Positions 6,114 to 12,693 of a stretch of 12,693 nucleotides of DNA are shown in pieces (the first letter of the stretch is position 1; every line of letters begins with the position of its first letter). This DNA is from Chloroflexota bacterium. GTDB taxonomy: Bacteria; Chloroflexota; Anaerolineae; Aggregatilineales; UBA2796. The translations under genes were made by a program, and so were the position numbers. The DNA is taken from positions 1 to 12,693 of the forward strand of contig RFIM01000005.1 in assembly GCA_003695215.1 (NCBI GenBank). Reading direction: 5' to 3'. The notes beneath the pieces are model-generated. The model worked only from the letters and a program-made list of their open reading frames with translations. It searched no databases and was not told where the DNA came from.

Positions 6114-6908
6114 CTAATCGCCCGTGACAGCCGCCGCCGCACCGACTTGCATCGAAGCAGGCTCGGCGTCTGTCTTCGCCTTGGCGATGGCATAGATCAT
6201 GATGCCGTAGCCGCACTTCGCCGCCACATCGGCGATGCAGTAGCCAACCTGGACTGCCAACAGCACGCCCGCCGAGATCGCCGCGCCGCCGCTGAGGATC
6301 GGGATCAGATAGACCATTGGATAGAAGCCCCACGTGGCGAAGAGCAGCAGGCGGATGTTGCGCAGCAGCACCTTCGCCTCGCCTGTCTCCTTCTGAATGG
6401 CTGGGCCGAGCCCGACGAACAGCTCATACAGGATGTAGATGAACGGCAGTGTGGAGAGGAAGCCCCACAGGGCGCGTGTGCCAGTATCGGTTGCGATCTC
6501 GCCCGGGTAGCCCAAGATGATCATCAAGGCGGCTGCGGTCGCCAAGCGGAAGGTCAGCCAGCCCTTGCCCTTGGCGATAGTCATGACTGCGACCAGCTCT
6601 GCCACGAGCAGCGGCACGGTCAGCAGCCAGTCGATGTAACGATAGGCATCGTTGAAAGGCTTGCCGCTGGCTACATACACGCCTTGGTCGTTGATGACGT
6701 AAGCCGCTTGCCAGCTCTCGAAGATGCGCAGATAGTGATAGCCGGCAATTGCGACCACCAAGGCCGACATCGTCAAGGCGTTGCGGTACTTGGGCGCCAC
6801 ATTATTGCGCGAAAGCACTAAGTAGATAAACGTGGCGAACATTGCGGCGAAGGTGAACGAAAACGCGTTGTAGACCAGACTGAACTCACTGGCTGATAGC
6901 TGGGGCAT
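6114..6908 (-). CDS. Xanthorhodopsin-family light-driven proton pump
   Basis: 264-residue seven-helix type I rhodopsin that pumps protons outward across the cytoplasmic membrane in the light. The retinal Schiff-base lysine is Lys231 in ADVAAKCGYG, with Asp227 as second counter-ion. Helix C reads RYIDWLLTVPLLVAE, giving Asp93 (acceptor), Thr97 and Glu104 (donor), the DTE pump signature. His58 in IAGYHYLRI corresponds to the His that pairs with the acceptor in xanthorhodopsin and proteorhodopsin. Leu101 is at the spectral-tuning site (Leu = green-absorbing). Gly149 in LWGFLST aligns with xanthorhodopsin Gly156, which leaves room for a carotenoid antenna; Thr153 and Tyr200 also match, while Met208 is Leu201. 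The B-C loop is long, as in xanthorhodopsins. ATG is preceded by AGGAGA. It is monocistronic. No carotenoid cleavage (blh) or lycopene cyclase gene is in the window, so retinal must be made from genes elsewhere. Confidence 0.97.
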   Translation of the reverse strand: MPQLSASEFSLVYNAFSFTFAAMFATFIYLVLSRNNVAPKYRNALTMSALVVAIAGYHYLRIFESWQAAYVINDQGVYVASGKPFNDAYRYIDWLLTVPLLVAELVAVMTIAKGKGWLTFRLATAAALMIILGYPGEIATDTGTRALWGFLSTLPFIYILYELFVGLGPAIQKETGEAKVLLRNIRLLLFATWGFYPMVYLIPILSGGAAISAGVLLAVQVGYCIADVAAKCGYGIMIYAIAKAKTDAEPASMQVGAAAAVTGD

Positions 6909-6958
6909 AGTACACTTCTCCTGCTTGGTATGCCTGATAGTTCATTTAGATTGTTCAA

Positions 6959-6982
6959 AACTTTCACAAAGTCTTGAAAGTT
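6959..6982. promoter_or_regulatory. 24-bp inverted repeat upstream of the rhodopsin gene
   Basis: Arms AACTTTCA (6959-6966) and TGAAAGTT (6975-6982) are perfect 8-bp complements around an 8-base spacer, in an A/T-rich stretch 50-75 bases before the ATG. One possible minus-strand promoter overlaps it (TTGTGA within the repeat, 15 bases, TAAATG). This is the geometry of a dimeric regulator site. The regulator is unknown. Confidence 0.5.
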
Positions 6983-7060
6983 CTAGATAAAATATAAGGT
7001 TGCGGCAACAGGTTTGCACATAAGTATTGGATAAGACTGAGATTAAAGGAAGATGAGAGA

Positions 7061-7076
7061 CGCGTCACTGGACGCG
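7061..7076 (-). terminator. Weak hairpin at the end of the membrane protein gene
   Basis: CGCGTC (7061-7066), 4-base loop, GACGCG (7071-7076). The stem overlaps the stop codon at 7065-7067. On the minus strand it is followed by pyrimidine-rich TCTCTCATCTTCCTTT, not a clean T-run, so termination may be partial. Confidence 0.35.
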
Positions 7077-9386
7077 GATGATTTGCGGGACGACGATGCC
7101 ATCGCGTTCAGGGCGGCCTTGCGCATCGTAGGCATCTAGGAAACGCAGCGATTCGCACGGCAGAGGTGAGGGCGCGTTACACACGCCCAGCCCGACCTTC
7201 AGTAAATAGCTGCCGCTGGGCAAGGTCGGCGGGAGGCTGAGCCTCAGGTCATCGCGGACGTAGCCGATGAGGCGCCACTGCAGAGTCGGCATGCCGCCAA
7301 CATGCCGCTGGCTGCTGCGCGCCACGATCGCGCCTGTGGAGACATCGATCAAGCGCGCCTCAGACTGTTTGTATTCCAAAAGCGGGCGCGCCGCTTGCCA
7401 ATAGAGCGTGAGCGCCAGAGTCTCGCCGCGCTGCAGCGTTGAGCGCGGCAGATGATAGCCGAGCAAATCGATGCCTGCTTGTGAGAAGCGCGGCAAGGGC
7501 GTCATAGGGCCGAAGACGGCGCCGCGTTGGCTGCGCGGCAAGATCAGATCGGGCTGCCAGCGGACAAGGGACGCAGCGCCGAGCAGGAGCAGCAAGGCAG
7601 CGCCGAGCGCAATGCGCTCAGCGCGCTCAAGCCGCAGCGTGGTATCGCCCAAGCCAAGCGGCACGCTAGGCAAGCGCAAGCAGATCAACAAAGCGCTCAG
7701 CGCGCCAAAACTGCTCAGCAGCCACGCCAAATTGCCCACAGGCGTCTCGTCAATGGACAAAGTCAGCTCAGCGTTTGCAGCAGGCAGGCTCACCTGCAAG
7801 AAGCCATCAGGCGAGGTGCTGATCGGCAGGAGCTCATCGTATAGCCGTGCGCGCCAAGCGATCCCGTTATGGAAGAAGAACTCGACTCGGCTGTTCTCCA
7901 GTGTGTTGACGATGTAGCGCCAAGTCAAGCCGCCTTCCGAAATCGGCGCGATTTGGCCGCCGCCGAGCGTAGTGCGATTGACGCGATCGATGGCGCGCCC
8001 TTGCCGCAAATTCTCAATCACGCTGGGCAATGGGCGCGGCAAAGTGCCGACCGAGCTGGGCAGGAGGATGCCCTCGCGCAGGCTAGCGGCATGATAGCCT
8101 GCTAGCTCGCCTTCCAAAGCCACAAGCGCGCTCTCAGAGTCGGAGGCGATCCAGGTTGGCGGAAAGAACGCGCCGAGCATCGGCAGGCCTGGCAGCAGTG
8201 CCAAAGCGCCGAGCTGCACAGCCGCTCTCAGGCCCTGCGCCGCGCCCAGACCAGCGCCGCCGCTTGCTACAGCCAAGCAGAAAGTTGCTGTTAGCACGGC
8301 ATGGTAGGGCAAAAGCGGCAAAAACGTCTCGCGCGCTTGCCAGAGTCGCTCGAAATGTGGCGTGCTGAGCGCGATCAGCGCTATGCCTAGCCCAAAGAAG
8401 ACGCCGACCTGCCATCGCTGCTGACCTGCTATCAAGAGCGCTAGGCATGCCAAGCCGAAGACGCCGATGCCGACGCCGCGCAGCACAGGCGGATTCTGCG
8501 CGCTCAGATCGTAATAAGGCGCGCTCAACAAGCTCTCAGCGATAGGAATTGGCTCGGCATAAGAAGGCGCGCCTGCGCTCAGCCAACGAACGGCTTCGCG
8601 TTCTGCGACCGCAGGCAGCCAGTAGAAGGCGCTCAGCAGCGCTGTCAGCGCGATCAAGGCTATGATATACAGCGCACGTTGCCAACGCACTTGTGCAGGC
8701 GCGTAGAGCCTGCCACTGAGCGCCACGAAGCCGAGCGCAACGCCGCCAAAGAACGTCAGGCGCGAATCGCACAGGCAAAAAGCCAGGCATAAGCCGAGCG
8801 CGAGCGCAAAAGCGCGCCTGCCGCCTGTGCGCCAAAACAGATCGATCGCCGCTGCCGCGCATGGCAACAGCGCCAATGCCAGCTGGTAGGGCAGCTCGCC
8901 GAGCTGGTAGGGCACAGCAAAGGCCAGTGGCACGCTCATCAAATAGCTGAAAGCAGCCAAGATGCCGCCGCGCACACCAAAGCGACCGCGCCCGAAGGCG
9001 TACATGCCCAGGCCTGCCATTGCCCAGGCAGCTAGCATCAGCACCTTGACGCTCTGGAGCGGCGTCGCCTCAGTGATGATTTGATGCAGCGCAGCCAGCA
9101 TGTGCGGCAACGGCGGCAAGTAGTTCAGCACGGGCGCGCCATAGGTGAAGTGAAAGCCGCTTGCCCAGCGCGGATAGAAGACGCCTTGGCGTAGCAAATT
9201 GGCGCTCTCAGCAGCGCGCAAGGCGTGCAAAGGCAAGGCCGAATAGGGCGGAATGCCGCTACGTGTGAACAACGGCAGGGCGATCAGCGCGGCGAGCACT
9301 AACGCCAGCAGCGCGCCCAGATCAGGCAGGCGGCGGCGCGGGCGCATCCAGGAGGGCAAATCCTCATAGCTGATCGCGGCGCTCAC
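7065..9386 (-). CDS. Polytopic membrane protein, PTPS-related/GT-C glycosyltransferase-like
   Basis: 773 residues. Membrane helices alternate with loops over about 22-410, two more follow (about 552-570 and 591-608), and a soluble beta-rich domain (about 640-773) ends the protein. After the first helix, a large outside loop contains ALPLHALRAAESANLLRQG, VFYPRW and GAPVLNYLPPL (50-93). This arrangement is typical of the membrane proteins called 6-pyruvoyl-tetrahydropterin synthase-related, which have a GT-C-like architecture and use lipid-linked sugars. The acidic residue usually found just before the loop's His/Arg (a D in the DxxxH pattern) is replaced here by SALPLH, so catalytic activity is uncertain. 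The C-terminal domain has strands such as GETLALTLYWQA and GSYLLKVGLGV, like carbohydrate-binding or Ig-like sandwiches. It starts with GTG (AGGA further upstream), only five bases after the CTP synthase stop, so it is co-transcribed with pyrG. A role in surface glycan or lipoglycan assembly is inferred. Confidence 0.68.
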   Translation of the reverse strand: MSAAISYEDLPSWMRPRRRLPDLGALLALVLAALIALPLFTRSGIPPYSALPLHALRAAESANLLRQGVFYPRWASGFHFTYGAPVLNYLPPLPHMLAALHQIITEATPLQSVKVLMLAAWAMAGLGMYAFGRGRFGVRGGILAAFSYLMSVPLAFAVPYQLGELPYQLALALLPCAAAAIDLFWRTGGRRAFALALGLCLAFCLCDSRLTFFGGVALGFVALSGRLYAPAQVRWQRALYIIALIALTALLSAFYWLPAVAEREAVRWLSAGAPSYAEPIPIAESLLSAPYYDLSAQNPPVLRGVGIGVFGLACLALLIAGQQRWQVGVFFGLGIALIALSTPHFERLWQARETFLPLLPYHAVLTATFCLAVASGGAGLGAAQGLRAAVQLGALALLPGLPMLGAFFPPTWIASDSESALVALEGELAGYHAASLREGILLPSSVGTLPRPLPSVIENLRQGRAIDRVNRTTLGGGQIAPISEGGLTWRYIVNTLENSRVEFFFHNGIAWRARLYDELLPISTSPDGFLQVSLPAANAELTLSIDETPVGNLAWLLSSFGALSALLICLRLPSVPLGLGDTTLRLERAERIALGAALLLLLGAASLVRWQPDLILPRSQRGAVFGPMTPLPRFSQAGIDLLGYHLPRSTLQRGETLALTLYWQAARPLLEYKQSEARLIDVSTGAIVARSSQRHVGGMPTLQWRLIGYVRDDLRLSLPPTLPSGSYLLKVGLGVCNAPSPLPCESLRFLDAYDAQGRPERDGIVVPQIIRVQ

Positions 9387-9391
9387 ACAGC

Positions 9392-11008
<1,617 letters not shown>

Positions 11009-11030
11009 GCGCTGAGAAGTCCTTCACTCA

Positions 11031-11972
11031 TCAGGCGAAATCGATTCCATCAGTGCCTGCGCCACAAACCAAGGCGCACAGCGTCTCTTCAGGCTGCGTT
11101 ACGATAGCGCCGCTCAACACAGCTGCTGTGGCAGCGGCGCCGCTCAGCTCGGCGGCGATGCCCAGCTCAAACCACAGCCAGCGCGCTGCTTCTAGCATGG
11201 CTTCATCGCTCACTAGCACGATCTCATCCACATTTTGGCGGATGATCTCCAGGTTGATTGGCGCGGATTGGCGCGGCGCGAGCGTGTTGGCGCGTGTGGC
11301 AATGTGCGGAAGCGCGATCACGGCGTTTGCAGCCAGGCTCGCTTTCAGAGTCGGCGCGCCTACTGGCTCCACGCCGATGAGGCGCACAGCAGGCTTGAGG
11401 GCCTTAGCGGCTAGCGCCACGCCGCTGATCAAGCCGCCGCCGCCAATCGCCACTAAAATTGTATCCACCTGTGGCAAATCTTCCAGCACTTCTAGAGCGA
11501 TGCTGCCCTGCCCTGCGATCACTGCAGGATCAGCGAACGGATGGATGTAGGTCATGCCTTCGCGCTCGGCTCGCTCCAAAGCGGCCGCGTTGGCATCATC
11601 CCAGACTTCGCCGTGCATGATCACCTCGGCGCGCCAGGCGCGCAACTTCTGTGCCTTGTGCGGCGGCGTGTTATGTGGCAAGTAAACGTAAGTCGGCGTG
11701 CTTGCGAGCCAACCTGCATAAGCGACCGCCAAGCCATGATTGCCGCCTGATGCTGTGACAATGCCGCGTCTTAGCGTCTCGCCAGGCATGCTGAGCAACT
11801 TGTTGATCGCGCCGCGCGCCTTGAACGAGCCGCTGACCTGCAGCTGCTCTAGTTTGAGCCACAACCTGCCGCTTGGCGCCTTTTGCAGCGCCTTAGCCTG
11901 CAGCAGCGGCGTACGGCGCACGTATGGCGCAATGCGCTCGCGCGCTAGGACGATATCTTTCAGCTCAATCAC
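11031..11972 (-). CDS. Threonine dehydratase / serine racemase-like PLP enzyme without ACT domain
   Basis: 313 residues of fold type II PLP enzyme. PLP Lys51 lies in SGSFKARGA, the substrate-binding loop in ASGGNHG (about 74-80), the phosphate-binding glycine loop in IGGGGLISG (about 176-184), and the C-terminal CGAGTDG (303-309) closes the active site. The enzyme deaminates threonine to 2-oxobutanoate and ammonia, or acts on serine. There is no C-terminal ACT regulatory domain, so it resembles the short catabolic (TdcB-like) or serine racemase-like form and is probably not feedback-inhibited by isoleucine. I chose GTG at 11972-11970 because AAGGA stands seven bases before it; a TTG at 11987 extends the frame by five residues but has no ribosome site. 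It heads the likely operon with pyrG. A pyrG-feeding role is not obvious. Confidence 0.9.
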   Translation of the reverse strand: MIELKDIVLARERIAPYVRRTPLLQAKALQKAPSGRLWLKLEQLQVSGSFKARGAINKLLSMPGETLRRGIVTASGGNHGLAVAYAGWLASTPTYVYLPHNTPPHKAQKLRAWRAEVIMHGEVWDDANAAALERAEREGMTYIHPFADPAVIAGQGSIALEVLEDLPQVDTILVAIGGGGLISGVALAAKALKPAVRLIGVEPVGAPTLKASLAANAVIALPHIATRANTLAPRQSAPINLEIIRQNVDEIVLVSDEAMLEAARWLWFELGIAAELSGAAATAAVLSGAIVTQPEETLCALVCGAGTDGIDFA

Positions 11973-11995
11973 GCTACGATCCTTCAAGGTGCCAC

Positions 11996-12030
11996 AAAAG
12001 CAGCGGAGAGGCTACTTTTGACCTCTCCGC
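11996..12030 (-). terminator. Intrinsic terminator of the roadblock gene
   Basis: Arms GCGGAGAGG (12003-12011) and CCTCTCCGC (12022-12030), 9 bp, 10-base loop, followed on the minus strand by TGCTTTTG. It sits about 30 bases after the roadblock stop and just upstream of the threonine dehydratase start. Confidence 0.8.
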
Positions 12031-12058
12031 CGACTGTGCAAAAAGGTTGTGCCGCCAC

Positions 12059-12430
12059 TCAGACAAGTTTTTCAAGGTCGCTGGCGGCGCGCTTCATGTC
12101 CAAAAAGACCAAGCCTGTTTTTGCGCTCTCACGCGCCATAGAAGTCAGCACTGCATCCGTGCCAACTGAGATCAGGACGACATGCCCAGCTGTGCCGCGA
12201 ATGTAGACCTGCTCTAGCTCGCCGCGCCCAAGCTCGCCCGAAATTCGCTCGCCGAGCGAGAGCATAGCTGCTGACATCGCTGAGACGCGATCTTCTTCGA
12301 CATTGCTGGGCAGCACAGAGGCAATGCTCAAGCCATCTACACTGACTACGGCTGAGGCTTCGATATCGGAGTTGTTGTACTGAAGGTCGCGCAGCCGTTC
12401 TACCATTAACTCGGTACGAGATTTCGCCAT
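12059..12430 (-). CDS. Single-domain roadblock/LC7 protein (MglB-like)
   Basis: 123 residues, the usual size of a stand-alone roadblock/LC7 domain. Order: first helix SRTELMVERLRDLQ (4-17), strand EASAVVSVDGLSIASVLP (24-41), central helix EEDRVSAMSAAMLSLGERISGELG (45-68), strands EQVYIRGTAGHVVLISVGTDAVLTSMA (73-99), last helix about 110-121. The 'VVSVDGLSIAS' turn is typical of the family. Such proteins dimerise and act as GTPase-activating partners or scaffolds for small Ras-like GTPases (MglA type) in polarity and motility. No GTPase gene is visible in the window, so the partner is unknown. The ATG is preceded by AGAGG five bases upstream. It has its own promoter and terminator, so it is a monocistronic unit. 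It is distinct from the receiver-linked roadblock at the left edge. Confidence 0.93.
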   Translation of the reverse strand: MAKSRTELMVERLRDLQYNNSDIEASAVVSVDGLSIASVLPSNVEEDRVSAMSAAMLSLGERISGELGRGELEQVYIRGTAGHVVLISVGTDAVLTSMARESAKTGLVFLDMKRAASDLEKLV

Positions 12431-12474
12431 AGGTGCCTCTCTAATGCCTGAATCACTTGCTCGGCGCGTCTGCC

Positions 12475-12488
12475 GAATGATTTCATTC
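12475..12488. promoter_or_regulatory. Palindrome at the roadblock gene transcription start
   Basis: GAATGA-TT-TCATTC, perfect 6-bp arms. It starts about seven bases downstream of the -10 box, so it covers the expected transcription start and early leader, where a repressor would block initiation. Confidence 0.4.
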
Positions 12489-12495
12489 TGCGTTC

Positions 12496-12524
12496 ATAAT
12501 AGCACAAGGCTCAGGGCAAGTCAA
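12496..12524 (-). promoter_or_regulatory. sigma70-type promoter of the roadblock gene
   Basis: On the minus strand TTGACT (12524-12519), 17-base spacer, TATTAT (12501-12496). Both hexamers match five of six consensus bases. The leader to the ATG at 12430 is about 58 bases. Confidence 0.82.
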
Positions 12525-12589
12525 CCGAGCGTGAACTGAGACTGACTCAGTCGCGAGCGATGCTAGCCTTTCACAGCGCTTGCGTGCAC

Positions 12590-12693
12590 TCACTTTGGAA
12601 ACAGGTCGGCGATGCTGAGCGCCAGCTCAGGCAAGACGGCGCTGCTTGTCAGCGTCTCGCCTTCCACAAATTGGCGCAGGTTCACGCCTTGCG
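12590..12693 (-). CDS. C-terminal tail of a probable Uma2-family (DUF820) protein
   Basis: A frame enters from the right edge and ends at TGA 12592-12590, giving 33 residues: the segment LRQFVEGETLTSSAVLPEL, then ALSIADLFPK. The 'GETLTS..LP.L.L...DLF' ending is typical of Uma2-family proteins (PD-(D/E)XK endonuclease-like fold, abundant in Cyanobacteria and Chloroflexota). Their role is not established. The active-site region lies outside the window, so the call rests only on the tail. It ends about 65 bases before the roadblock promoter. Confidence 0.55.
   Translation of the reverse strand, partial: QGVNLRQFVEGETLTSSAVLPELALSIADLFPK

Noticed and set aside
6108..6821. 237-codon open frame opposite the rhodopsin gene
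   Set aside because: The translation is a low-order mix of His, Arg, Gln and Asp, as expected for the antisense of a high-GC gene. The rhodopsin on the other strand is unmistakable.
7471..8105. Overlapping plus-strand open frames opposite the 773-residue membrane protein
   Set aside because: They have composition typical of antisense frames, no ribosome sites and no domain signals.
11053..11550. 165-codon plus-strand frame opposite threonine dehydratase
   Set aside because: It is an Ala/Ser/Arg-rich shadow of a conserved enzyme gene.
11973..11987. TTG start for threonine dehydratase
   Set aside because: The AAGGA ribosome site lies downstream of this TTG and directly serves the GTG at 11972.

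Overview
This is a chromosomal window of roughly 57% G+C (estimated by eye) from a bacterium. My best guess is a Chloroflexota (Chloroflexia-like) organism. That rests on gene content, not on a marker gene: a GAF histidine kinase of the HisKA_3 type, two roadblock/LC7 proteins, a large PTPS-related membrane protein with a C-terminal beta-sandwich, a Uma2-type tail, and a xanthorhodopsin, a family I recall in Roseiflexus-like phototrophs. No rRNA, insertion sequence, prophage gene or CRISPR array was seen.

Layout from left to right: (i) 1-2399, minus strand, signalling: a sensor histidine kinase followed by a degenerate-receiver/roadblock protein that runs off the left edge. (ii) 2445-2610, minus: tRNA-Val(CAC) with a clear sigma70-type promoter and an intrinsic terminator. 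(iii) 2867-4130: a flavin reductase-family protein (minus) divergent from a membrane-anchored thioredoxin-like protein (plus), separated by about 140 bp holding three short palindromes. The thioredoxin gene ends at a perfect 12-bp terminator hairpin. (iv) 4134-4817, minus: a UPF0173 metallo-beta-lactamase-fold hydrolase, divergent from (v) 5047-6039, plus: a PqqD-like protein and a PH-like membrane protein in a tight pair, closed by a strong terminator. (vi) 6114-6908, minus: a xanthorhodopsin-type proton pump with its own upstream region containing a 24-bp inverted repeat. (vii) 7065-11972, minus: a probable operon of threonine dehydratase, CTP synthase (pyrG) and a 773-residue polytopic membrane protein. 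(viii) 12059-12524, minus: a single-domain roadblock protein with a near-consensus promoter and its own terminator. (ix) 12590-12693, minus: the C-terminal tail of a probable Uma2-family protein cut by the right edge.

The most notable gene is the rhodopsin. It has the complete proton-pump residue set (Asp93, Thr97, Glu104, Lys231), the His58 characteristic of the family, Leu at the green-tuning position, and a small Gly149 where xanthorhodopsin opens a window for a carotenoid antenna. The least understood parts are the degenerate-receiver/roadblock fusion and the PqqD-like/PH-like membrane pair. A pseudo-palindromic heptamer GCTSAGC is also strongly repeated through the window, in genes and spacers alike.
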